A stretch of 58,243 nt of DNA from positions 1 to 58,243 of the forward strand of contig NW_013546611.1 in assembly GCF_000760515.2 (NCBI RefSeq), given 5' to 3'. Below are positions 42,468 through 52,169 of the stretch, in pieces. Source of the stretch: Mitosporidium daphniae (lineage: Eukaryota > Microsporidia). The notes beneath the pieces were generated by a model. That model searched no databases. It had not been told where the DNA came from and was given only the letters and a program-made list of their open reading frames with translations. A program made the position numbers and the translations under genes. Within the stretch, counting starts at the first letter, position 1, and every line of letters starts with the position of its first letter.

Positions 42468-45461
42468 ATGCATTCCTCCACCTCCACCTGTGCTTCTGCC
42501 TCCACCTGTGCTTCTGCTTCGACCTGTGCTTCTGCATCCACCTCTTCACCAGCATCAAGCCTTACTTGGACAGCCTCAAAGGTCCGTAAGGAATTCATCG
42601 ACTTTTTCGTTCAAGGAAATTCCCATACATTCGTTGCCTCCTCTCCTACCATTCCCTTTGAAGACCAGACTCTGCTTTTCGCCAATTCTGGGATGACCCA
42701 GTTCAAGCCCATCTTTCAAGGCACTGTTGATCCAAGTTCGCCATTCGCCAAACTTCGTCGTGCTGCAAATACGCAAAAGTGCATTCGTGCCGGCGGAAAG
42801 CATAATGACTTGGATGATGTTGGAAAGGACACGTATCATCACACCTTTTTTGAGATGCTTGGAAATTGGTCTTTCGGAGACTATTTCAAACGCGAAGCAA
42901 TTGAAATGGCCTGGAAGCTGCTAACTACCGTTTACAAGTTGGATCCGGCCCGTATATATGTCACATACTTTGAGGGAAATCCGGCGCTCGGAATTCCAGA
43001 AGACATCGAAGCAAAGGAGCTTTGGATATCTCAAGGAATCTCCCCCGCCCATCTTCTTCCATTTGGAATGAAAGAAAACTTTTGGGAAATGGGAGAATCC
43101 GGTCCGTGCGGCCCATGTTCCGAAATCCATTATGATCGGATTGGCGGCGGCCGAGATGCATCTCATTTGGTAAATCGCGACGACCCCATGGTTCTTGAGA
43201 TATGGAACCTGGTTTTTATGCAGTTTAATAGAGAAGCAGACGGATCGCTTCGTTTGCTTCCAAACCAGCATGTCGATACAGGGATGGGATTTGAGCGCCT
43301 TGTTTCCGTTTTACAAGAAAAGCCATCAAATTATGATACCGATGTTTTCGAGGGGCTTTTTGAGGCGATCAGAGAAAAGTGTAATGTCCGCCCATACTCC
43401 GGACTTGTTGGGAACGAAGACTTTTGCTCTGGGGGCGGTGGAATCGACACTGCATATCGAGTCATTGCCGATCATATCCGGACGCTTTCCGTAGCGATTT
43501 CGGATGGAGGTTCCCCATCAAACGAAGGAAGAGGGTATGTGTTAAGACGCATTCTTAGACGAGCCATAAGATATGCCCATGAAAAACTGCACGCTGCCCC
43601 TGGATTCTTGTCCTCTCTTGTCCCAGTGGCTGTTGGATCAACAATTGGGGATGCATTCCCAGAGCTCTTTTCCTCGATTCCTCGTATCCAGTCAATTATT
43701 AGCGAAGAGGAGGCCCAATTCAGGAATACGCTTGACAAGGGGATTTTGCAGTTTTCCAAGTTTGTTGAAATGGCCAAAGAGTCATCCCTCTCGACGTTGG
43801 ATGGCGCTTTCGCTTGGAAATTGTACGACACTTATGGCTTTCCGTTCGATCTGACTCTTCTTATGGCTGAGGAGCGGGGACTAACCGTTGACAAGCAAGG
43901 CTATTTGGAAGCCCAGGCATTAGCCAAGGAAATCTCAAAAGGAACATTTGCTTCGTCTTTGCCAAGTTCAAATGATGATCCGCTTTCGGAACAACGACTT
44001 TCTCAATTTGTGCTTGATGTTCACAAACTGGAAGAATTGTCGAGGCTTAAAATACCGCCCACAAATGATGAATCCAAGTATTCTACAGTCTCCGAAAAGC
44101 TAACATCGACGCTGCTGGCAATTTTCAATACCCTTACCAGCGAGCATAATGATAAGCCGTTGGAAAGCCTTTCTGCTTCGACAGAACCGATTCCCTGTGC
44201 TTTGGTCTTTTCCCGCACCAATATGTATGCTGAGGCTGGAGGACAAATCGGAGACTCTGGCTCGATTACTCAGCAAAATACCCTTTTCGTTGACATTAAA
44301 GATGTCCGCCGATTTGGCTCATATGTGGTCCACTTGGGCTTTTTGGCGCCTGGCTCGTCGATTTTTACAAATTCAGAGTACGATCTTTGTTACGATTCGC
44401 AGAAAAGAGCTGCTCTGAGAAGAAACCATACTGGAACTCATCTTTTGAATTGGGCAATTTCATCCACAATTTCTGGCTCTTCTCGAATGGACAAGGTAAC
44501 CGACCAAAAGGGATCGCTCGTGGCTGCAGATCGTTTGCGCTTTGACTATGGAGCACCTAACCCTCCATTGTCAATTGAGGAATTTGTTGAAATTGAACAC
44601 AAAATCAACGCCATCATCCGGACAAATGCCCCTGTGATAACAAAAGTCGTTCCGCTGGCAGAGGCTCGATCAATCCCAAATCTAAGAGCCGTTTTTGGTG
44701 AAATATACCCCGATCCCGTTCGTGTTGTCATGGCAGGAGATGAAGCTTCTGTAGAATTGTGCGGTGGCACCCATGTGTCGTTTTGCGGCGATATTTCCGA
44801 CTTTGTCATTACCCAGGATAATTTGATTGCAAAGGGAATCCGAAGAATCGTGTCTTTGACTGGACCCCAGGCTGCAGAATCAAGATCTGCTGCCAAATCC
44901 ATTAGAGCCGAGTTGGATAGACTCGACCTCAGCGATTCGAAAAATGGCAGCTCTCTTTCCACTTTAAAGTATCTCGCCAAAAAGATTGACGATACCGACC
45001 TTCCGATTTATGAAAAGGCTTCCCTGCGTCAATTGTTAGCTACCGCTAGGAAGCAATGGGACGATGGTGATAAAACCCGCAAAGCAGCCATCCTTCAAAA
45101 CATGATGAAGGAATTTGAGGAAGCACTCTCGATCTCTGAGAAGCCAATCGTTAAGGTTGTTGAGGGAGCCGATGGAAAAATACTTTCATCTGCCTTGGTT
45201 CCCTTTAAAGCCAAGAAAATCCCTGCGCTTTTATTGTCGCACGATGTTGAGAGCGGCGCTATTTGTTTGATTGCATATATCCCCTGTTCGCTTGGAGTTA
45301 CCCCTATTTCTTGGCTTGATGCGATCAATCATTTGATCTCTGCAAGGTACGGCGCTGGTAAGGGAGAAGTTGCACACGGCACCGCAGTTGTTGGCGACGT
45401 TTGCACGGTTAACGAGGCCGTTCGTGAAGCGCGTATGTTTGCCGACAAATATTTCAATTAA
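42468..45461 (+). CDS. ALA1: Alanyl-tRNA synthetase
   Basis: One exon, 997 residues from the ATG at 42468 (upstream GTG/GTA codons are not starts). After a Ser/Thr/Ala-rich leader the class II core begins RKEFIDFFVQGNSHTFVASS. It then shows FANSGMTQFKPIF, KHNDLDDVGKDTYHHTFFEM and the motif 3 helix GRGYVLRRILRRAIRYAHEK. The editing domain has zinc-binding HTGTHLLNWA and ELCGGTHVSFCGD, so mischarged Ser/Gly should be cleared. The C-Ala domain closes the protein. Length agrees with eukaryotic AlaRS plus a 35-residue leader. The leader is Ser/Thr-rich and lacks Arg/Lys, so it is not a clear mitochondrial presequence; dual targeting cannot be judged. Confidence 0.97.
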   Translation: MHSSTSTCASASTCASASTCASASTSSPASSLTWTASKVRKEFIDFFVQGNSHTFVASSPTIPFEDQTLLFANSGMTQFKPIFQGTVDPSSPFAKLRRAANTQKCIRAGGKHNDLDDVGKDTYHHTFFEMLGNWSFGDYFKREAIEMAWKLLTTVYKLDPARIYVTYFEGNPALGIPEDIEAKELWISQGISPAHLLPFGMKENFWEMGESGPCGPCSEIHYDRIGGGRDASHLVNRDDPMVLEIWNLVFMQFNREADGSLRLLPNQHVDTGMGFERLVSVLQEKPSNYDTDVFEGLFEAIREKCNVRPYSGLVGNEDFCSGGGGIDTAYRVIADHIRTLSVAISDGGSPSNEGRGYVLRRILRRAIRYAHEKLHAAPGFLSSLVPVAVGSTIGDAFPELFSSIPRIQSIISEEEAQFRNTLDKGILQFSKFVEMAKESSLSTLDGAFAWKLYDTYGFPFDLTLLMAEERGLTVDKQGYLEAQALAKEISKGTFASSLPSSNDDPLSEQRLSQFVLDVHKLEELSRLKIPPTNDESKYSTVSEKLTSTLLAIFNTLTSEHNDKPLESLSASTEPIPCALVFSRTNMYAEAGGQIGDSGSITQQNTLFVDIKDVRRFGSYVVHLGFLAPGSSIFTNSEYDLCYDSQKRAALRRNHTGTHLLNWAISSTISGSSRMDKVTDQKGSLVAADRLRFDYGAPNPPLSIEEFVEIEHKINAIIRTNAPVITKVVPLAEARSIPNLRAVFGEIYPDPVRVVMAGDEASVELCGGTHVSFCGDISDFVITQDNLIAKGIRRIVSLTGPQAAESRSAAKSIRAELDRLDLSDSKNGSSLSTLKYLAKKIDDTDLPIYEKASLRQLLATARKQWDDGDKTRKAAILQNMMKEFEEALSISEKPIVKVVEGADGKILSSALVPFKAKKIPALLLSHDVESGAICLIAYIPCSLGVTPISWLDAINHLISARYGAGKGEVAHGTAVVGDVCTVNEAVREARMFADKYFN
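42483..42536 (+). repeat. Three 18-bp tandem copies encoding TCASAS in the AlaRS leader
   Basis: Copies start at 42483, 42501 and 42519, of the type tccacctgtgcttctgcc with single-base changes, followed by a degenerate fourth. Each unit adds S-T-C-A-S-A to the protein. The array lies wholly before the conserved catalytic core, so copy number can change without harming the enzyme. Confidence 0.93.
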
Positions 45462-45508
45462 AATAAGCCACTTTAACGAAATGTTTATTGCCAAACAAAC
45501 TAGACCCT

Positions 45509-45935
45509 CTATTGAGGGTCAACCAAAAGTTCTTTAGGCGGTTCTAGGTTCCCCGGAAAGCGGTTCTCCTCAACATACGAATCCCATTTAGAAATCTACA
45601 AATCAGAAAACCATGAGCGTCCCTACCCAGAGAGGCGGACACATGATTTTATAGATCCATCTGAAATGTTCACAAGGCTTGTAATGGTCGCCCTTAGCGC
45701 GAATGCACTTTTGATAATCTACGTAATTTTGCCAGCAATGTTTGGTTTGATTCTGGTGTGGAAATCTAGCATCATATGGAGCGGTCTCCAGTTTGAGTTG
45801 CATTTGATCAAACAAGAGTGCATTTGCCTTTCCCCGCAGGTCCTCTAATTGAGCAAGTTGAGCCTCGGCCTCTAAATCGGCCTCCGACTTGAACGGCTGG
45901 TCGATGAGCTCCTCATTTTCTGGGATGATAATCAT
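45509..45935 (-). CDS. COX12: Cytochrome c oxidase subunit COX12/COX6B
   Basis: Two exons (45627-45935 and 45509-45595, intron 31 nt) give about 131 residues. The core LETAPYDARFPHQNQTKHCW is the family signature. The twin-Cys scaffold is present: CWQNYVDYQKC and CEHFRWIYKIMC. Splicing at 45626 removes an in-frame stop and joins CPPLWV-type sequence to WISKWDSYVEENRFPGN. COX12 sits on the intermembrane-space face of complex IV. Its presence implies a working respiratory chain, which canonical microsporidia lack. The acidic N-terminal extension of about 45 residues is longer than in yeast. It is convergent with AlaRS, 47 bases apart, and tandem with MSH4. Confidence 0.95.
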
Positions 45936-45977
45936 TTTATAAATGGCACAAAAATTGCCTGTAAAATGGTGGGCGTT

Positions 45978-48763
45978 TTAATTGTAATTTTCAAACATAG
46001 TCATCTCCAGCTTGGTTTGCAAAAACACCAAATATTTTTTTAGTGAATTCTCATCCAGAGAGGTGGATTCAAGTATGTTCAGCAGGGCCTTTGCCTGCTA
46101 ATGCACATTTATCATACAAAGGCATACCATTTTTTGTGCCTTTTCGTTTTGCAGGTGCTTGATCCTGCCATCTGCCTTTTGTTTTGTGCTATTGACGCTC
46201 GCTCTTATCGTGGAAGATATGTCGTACGCTGTAGATATGATTGCCTGATTGGAGATGTAGTTTCTTGCAATTTTTAGCCCTTCAATGATTATGACAGCCA
46301 CGGCATACCGTATTGATGGTCATTTTTGTAGCCGCTAATTAGTTTATACGAATGAATTATCTGGTCCGTGGCTAGTTGGGATAGCTGCGAAATAAAGAGC
46401 CTGCTCACTTACACTTGATTGCATATGAAAACAGGCGACATTGGGATGGTACGACAGGGCTCTGATGATCTCGGGAAACGAGCTGATGGTAAATGTCGTG
46501 GCCTAAACGTACAAGGAGATGATGTGGACTACCTCTGTGTTTGCCAAGTGCTCAAAGATGGTGAATAAAAGTGCAATGCCTTCGTTTGGTGCAGTACTTT
46601 GGCAGATTTCGTCAATCAAGATCAGGGAAGAATTAGGGGCATCTTCAAAGGCCTCCAGTGAATAAAAAGTTCTTTCCACAAAAACAAGCTCATTAAACAG
46701 CGAAGACGAATTGTTGATCGAGGAAATAAGGTTTGGCATCACCGTTTGAATATTTGTGATTATCTTTAACGAGCAGTACTGTGCTGGAACAAAGATCCCA
46801 ATTTGTGCCATAATTTGGAAGCATAAAATTTGCTGCAAAATGCTGGACTTGCCGCTCTACCATTAAAGCGATCACGGGGGGAAACACGGTACTTGGTTGA
46901 GACCGGAAATCAATATCAGATTTACCCCATTTCCAGAATACACCGAGTTTTCTATGACCGACCCAGAAAATTGGTCCGAGCTTTTCCCAAGAAGAATGGG
47001 ATTTCGGCCTCGTTTAATGGCCATCACGTTAGAAAATACAGGCTTCACTGACGAATTATGCAATGCAAACCACGCACCGGTGTCATTCAGCAGCGAATAC
47101 GTGGCGTTTGAAAAGAGCACATCCAAAAGAGAAATGCCCTCCATGATATTATGAAACAAATAGAGCTTTGTCTGTAAACTATTGCACAGGCCCACCAGGA
47201 GTCTATACATCAGGGAACGTACAACTTGTGCGATAGCAATAGGATTTCCGACTTTGCCTCGCTTAATCTCCCGTTAAGTTTGACCTATGGCCGTTAGCGA
47301 AACACGCAAACAAGGTCAAGGGTAGCATAAAGAAACTTTTCGTTTTCCTCCTTGACAAGTATGAATTGGGGAGGAGGACAAGCGGAACGAGCGGCGTTAT
47401 CAATGTTTTCGTCCTTTGAGTATGAAAATAGAAACCCGTATTTTTTTGACGAAACCAAGTTGATGTCCGGATATTGCTCTACTCAAAAGCAATGCAACAA
47501 AATACTTGCAACAAAAAAATAGTATTCCAAAATATCGTCACACAGTTCAAGATAAATTCTCCTTGCTAAAATGGCGATAATCATCGTAACGATACCAATT
47601 GACAACAGGGTATTGTGTTGCGACCTGACCTGAAAAAGCTTATAGTGCAATCTTTTCTGGGAGTTGGTCAGTTTTTTGATGTCCACAAAAATCTTGGGCG
47701 CATCAACCTCAATAAATGAGGCCAGTTCTTCTTCCAAACTTTCGAAACTATTCTCAAGTAGGATCTAAAGCAAAAAAAAGCGTTGGAAAACCTTTTTGAC
47801 TGCACCGAATATTGGGGAGCCGAGGCTACTTAATATGCTCAAAATATTCTTTAATTCTCCAAGTGCCGACGTCAGGTCGATCAGCGATTGGATGCTGAAT
47901 TCAATATCAGAAAGCCGCTTGAAGTTAGTAAGAGAAGTGCATCTTCTCAGCACTTCAACGCCAAATTTAGACAGTTTGGCGAGAGAATTTCCCAATCGGT
48001 AATATTGCTCCTGATTGGACACCAGCTCTTCAACGCCATTTAATCTCTGCAGTATTTCCTCTTTGTCTATCAATGGCTGCAAAATGTGCTGTCTAAGCAA
48101 CATTGCTCCCAAGTTTGTTTTTGTATGGTTGAGACGATGGAAAAGCGTGTTTGTTTTGTTCATCGGATCTGAGCTTGTGTCCAACGAATATTTATAAGAG
48201 GTTTTTGCATCAATAAAGAGCCTCTTTTGATGCTGCCAGACGGCAAACGTAATCGGATCGATAAGAAAATTTAAAAAGTGCAGCTGCAAGTACTTAAATA
48301 GTCCTGAAATTGCGGATCTACAATAGCTCTTATCCATCAGATAATTCTTTATGCTTGCAGGCTCAAGAAAATACCGGTCCACAAGCACATGCACTTCTTC
48401 TGCCCGAAATAATTGCCTCGCAGCGGCTTCAATTGAAAACTTTTTGGCAAATAAATCGTGGCAAAGATCTTCTAAAATGGATTTCAATTTGACGCATTGA
48501 TGGTCAGGTATTACGATGATGCCTGGCTCATTTGCAACAATGCAATTCGAAACCAGCGAGTAGTGACTGGTATCTTGGAACTTTGAGGAAAACGAACGTC
48601 AAACCAATACCTCTGCCAGCATTATGCTCTTCGACTTGCTATCAAATATTGAGATTCCAAGCTTTGCTTTTGCGGCTTTCGATTCGAAAATGACGAGTAT
48701 CGTTTTGGATACGCTGGCACCGGAATCCTCATTGTCGTCCACTGCATCGTCCAAATATTCCAT
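45978..48763 (-). CDS. MSH4: Meiotic MutS homologue MSH4 with diverged ATPase motifs
   Basis: Twelve exons with introns at 48581-48610, 47765-47791, 47566-47595, 47479-47505, 47285-47311, 47203-47222 (or to 47225), 46857-46892, 46503-46532, 46385-46412, 46280-46308 and 46098-46127 give about 823 residues with a closed frame. Conserved parts: TLFHRLNHTKTNLGAMLLRQ, LLSIARRIYLELCDDILEY across splice 3, ISLLDVLFSNATYS and the P-loop region LILISGLNQSGKSSILQQIL across splice 7. Then come IMAQIGIFVPAQYCSLKI and YGLKIARNYISNQAIIS across splice 10. MSH4 pairs with MSH5 in MutSgamma. The usual GPNMSGKST is GLNQSGKSS here, and the Walker B tail DELGRGT is DEICQST, so ATP hydrolysis may be weakened while D-E remains. 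Confidence 0.9.
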
Positions 48764-49145
48764 TGCAAAAAGATTTTGCAAAGCCAATGAAAAGGATCGT
48801 CGTATGTACACTCATGCAATAGCCGAAAACAGAAATCAACGTAAAATATTTACAGCGATGCCCCCCCCCCGCCCAAGACAACTAATTTATCGCTGCTCAA
48901 ATTGGAATCGGATTTTGGCCAATTGTGGTGGAAATTGTGTTGAATTCAAGAAAACGGCGTGGATTTCAGAGTTCCACGGCCACCATTTCACACAGGCAGC
49001 CTCAACGTAACAGTTTATAGGCGAATGAAAAAGATGCGCCGCTGATGTGAAAATGTCCTCTTTCCGTATCTGTTCCAAGCAATATGTTGCCCTTTAAAAC
49101 CTGCCTCTCGACACTTTTATTTCATACACATATTTAGATGGTGCG
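48764..49145. other. Gap between MSH4 start and protease stop; possible extra protease exon
   Basis: A poly-C run of ten bases lies at about 48860. On the minus strand, from about 49111 to the stop at 49002, an open stretch reads VERQVLKGNILLGTDTERGH then FHISGASFSFAYKLLR. It looks protein-like and could be a final exon of the protease if a 56-nt intron (GTATGT donor) is spliced. No tRNA or recognised RNA gene was seen. The remainder should contain the MSH4 promoter. Confidence 0.4.
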
Positions 49146-50992
49146 TCAATGGTGGCGTTTTTTTACATACTGTCTTCTAATATCACTTAAATACGCACCC
49201 TTCAGATCTAGTGACTTTGAATCTCCTGGGTCAAGCCAGAATTTTAAACTATTTGAACGCGAGGATTTCGTATGCATTGACGCAAAAATTGAGCCAAAGA
49301 TATCAAATCCGGTTGGGTTTTTACAAGATGAGGCACCGCCATGCAGCTGCCCGACAATCAATCCATCCTCGTTGAAAAGCGGAGCGCCAGAGGAGCCAGG
49401 CTCGGTAACGCCTTTACTCCATCTGCTGACCTTCCAGTGGTAGTTTAGTGGACATTCGTTCCAGCAACTCAAATAAATTTTATCAGGTTGACCGGAATCA
49501 GGTGTCACTATGGAGATTTTTTTCACATCTCCGGAAGGATGGTGGATACAAGCGGCGGATTTGGGAGCGATTTGAGAGGCCGACCATCCTGCCAGGAACA
49601 CGCGATATTTTGAGGGGATGCGCTCTTGAACCTCGAAAAGTGCAAAATCGGACTCTTTGGAACGAGCTAATGGGGGTCAAAATGTAGCCACTTACCTAGC
49701 AGCTTTAGCCCTTGTACGGTCTGCGTTAGGGGCCAATCCCTTGGCGTGTTCACACACACTTTGGATTGGTAGTTAAACCCAAGAATATTGTAGCGAAAGT
49801 CCGAATTAAACTCGTTCACACAATGGTCTGCGGTCAGAAAAAGCTGCCGACCATCGAGATTCCGATTGTTGATCATGGATCCACTGCAAAATTTCTGCCC
49901 ATTTGAGGTCATCACGATGGCTACCGACTTTGCTTGGTCAAGAAGCTTGCTGCACTCTGAGCAAGCTGGAGCATTAACGTTACAAATGCCTGCCCTTGTG
50001 CCGTTTAAATTATCGGCTAGCTGCTCTTGAAATGATTCGTTATTTTCTTCATTAGAAAATTGGGAAGAAATGGCCTCGCATTGGGCCTCGAATTCTGGCC
50101 GATCGTCCAAATAGGTGGAAATTGAGCGAAATCCATGCACGACGGAGAAAATGTGCAAAATTGGGTCTTCCTTGACAAACTCTGGAGAATAATACTCGAT
50201 GAGCAAGAAGGATCCCGGAAGCGGAGTGGTGGCGAATTTCATGTGTTCCTTGTTGTTTACAGCGGCCGTGTATGCACCCAGCATTGCGGTTTTTCCGTGG
50301 ATGTAAAGCTCGCTTCCCTCTGGAAGCCAGAAACGGTCAAAAAGAAGATTCAGCGAAAGCGCCGTTGGCGACTTGATACCGAGCTTGAGAATGCGCCCCA
50401 GCCCATTCTTCAATGTGTACCACGTGCCTTTTGCAACAATGTCAATGTCCACCGTGATGCCTCTTCCAAAGGCAAACGAGCCGGAGTGGATGGCCAATTG
50501 TCCCATCAATGCAGCATTAAGAGTTCCCGCTGATGCGTCTGCGTCTTCGGGACGTTTCTCGCCCTCATTGAACATGCTGGTGATGTTTTTTACCAAAGCA
50601 TCCTCAGGCATTTCTGGCGGCTTGAACGCGCCATATGCATTCGCAAGCTCTACATCGTCGTTGCGAGATTCATTATTTGGCAAATATTTATCTTCTTGAT
50701 CTCCAGAATGTTGCCCTTCATTTTCGCCATTAGGAGGATGATAATTGATGGGATCAAAGCCGGCATAAAAAAATTTGCTTCGGCTGTTTTCCTGCAGAAG
50801 AGTCTGCAACATCAACGCGCAATTATCAAGCTTTGGAAGCTGAATAATCGAAAGTAGTTGATTATCGATGTCTACGTGCTGCGAATCCCTTAGCGATTTT
50901 TTTAGAACTTGTAGCCTTCCCGGCCGCTGCGCTTGTCCATTTGCAATCGATGCTGCGACAAAGAAAAGCAAAACGTACGAAAGAAGAAGCAT
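49146..50992 (-). CDS. Secreted lysyl-endopeptidase-like serine protease (S1, bacterial type)
   Basis: Two exons (49696-50992 and 49146-49666, intron 29 nt) give 605 residues. A clear signal peptide starts the protein (MLLLSYVLLFFVAASIANGQ), followed by a pro-region of about 290 residues. The catalytic domain has all triad residues: His in LFLTADHCVNEF, Asp in RSKESDFALFEV (made by the splice) and Ser in VTEPGSSGAPLF. Between them lie IHHPSGDVKKIS and GQLHGGASSC, hallmarks of Achromobacter protease I/lysyl endopeptidase-like enzymes known mainly from bacteria. Paired cysteines near GICNVNAPACSEC fit a disulfide-rich secreted enzyme. It probably came by horizontal transfer and then gained a native-type tiny intron. 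The C-terminus may continue past 49146 through another exon. Confidence 0.9.
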
Positions 50993-51155
50993 CCGGAAAT
51001 GCTATATGGCGCATCTGAAGACCTTATATTAATGGTTTTTTTTTTGTTGTTAAAATCATAATTTGCGATCACGTAAATATTATTGACATTGATGATTTTC
51101 ATGTTGTGTGGAACAGAAAATAAATTCCCAGATTTGCAATTCACCAGAGAGGTCT

Positions 51156-52107
51156 TTATTTTGGCTGGGATAATATAAATTCAATTGCTGCCTCCACGTG
51201 ACCACCGGTAGCCAAAAGTGCTCGTATATTCATTGATGCATCGTGGAATCCCATATCAGCAAGCTGGGCGAGCTGCACTTGGAATCGCTCTTCGGGAGGA
51301 GGAAGTGCCGGCGAAGAGAGCATTGGGGCGGCGAACGCCGGGCTCCCGGCGCTTTGGGCAGTGGATGGGACACCACCTATGTCATCATAAAATCGCATCA
51401 ATACGGCTACCAGCGGGGTTCGAAAATGCTGACATCATTTGCTGCATCAGGGCCGGGTCGCTAAAGGCTTGCATTGCTGCCTGCATGGCCGCTGGGTTTT
51501 GTAAAAACGCGTTATTTCCTAAACATGATGATGATGATCAGGGGAATACACCATCTTACCCGGTTGTTGGCCTCGCATTGCCATGTTCAGGAGATCCGGG
51601 TTAGATGCAAGTAGCTGGGTTGTTTGGCGCAGAAGCTCTGGATTGGATAGCATTGCTTGCATTATTGCAGGATTCAACGAAGAGGCTGCAGATGAAAAGT
51701 CTCCTGCTCCGCCCATAAATTCGGATCCAAACATTCCAGGAAAGGATGGGGCTCCAGGATTTGGAGCTACTACGTAACAATTACTACCATAAAAGGTTAC
51801 CGGAAGGCTCACTTGCCAAAGAAGTTGGTTGTGAGGAAGCTGGAATCTGCGCAGCTGTTTGAGACGACGTAGAAGCACCTGATGTAGGGATACTTTTTAC
51901 AAGGTGAATGGTGGCATCCTCGGCTACGCCAATCGAACCAAGAGTGTCTGAATCTTTCAATACTCTTCCGGAGAATATAAGACGCTGAGAGGAAGCGGGG
52001 ATCTTCATTTGCTCGTCAATCTTGGCTTTGAGCTCGCAAACACTGGTCGACGCTTCGACTACAAATGCTCGTTTAGCTTCAGAGGAAGACTTTATGAAGA
52101 TTTGCAT
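51156..52107 (-). CDS. DSK2: Ubiquilin/Dsk2 shuttle factor (UBL-STI1-UBA)
   Basis: Four exons with introns at 51767-51800, 51519-51559 and 51377-51410 (34, 41 and 34 nt) give 280 residues. The N-terminus is a ubiquitin-like domain, MQIFIKSSSEAKRAFVVEAS to IHLVKSIP. The middle has STI1-type Met/Asn/Gln-rich repeats such as LSNPELLRQTTQLLASNPDL and FSDPALMQQMMSAFSNPA. The C-terminus is a UBA domain, QLAQLADMGFHDASMNIRAL and HVEAAIEFILSQPK. Dsk2 carries ubiquitinated clients to the proteasome. It is shorter than yeast Dsk2 (373 residues). Intron 2 contains a gat/atc triplet run. It is divergent from the Mak5/DDX24 helicase, 62 bases apart. Confidence 0.95.
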
Positions 52108-52169
52108 ATTAGCAATTAAAATTAAAATTTATCTTTGGGGTTTATATTTTTTCCATACATTTATTAAAA

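Noticed and set aside
48861-48870. Poly-C tract as a functional element
   Set aside because: A simple ten-base homopolymer in a non-coding gap; nothing else marks it as regulatory.
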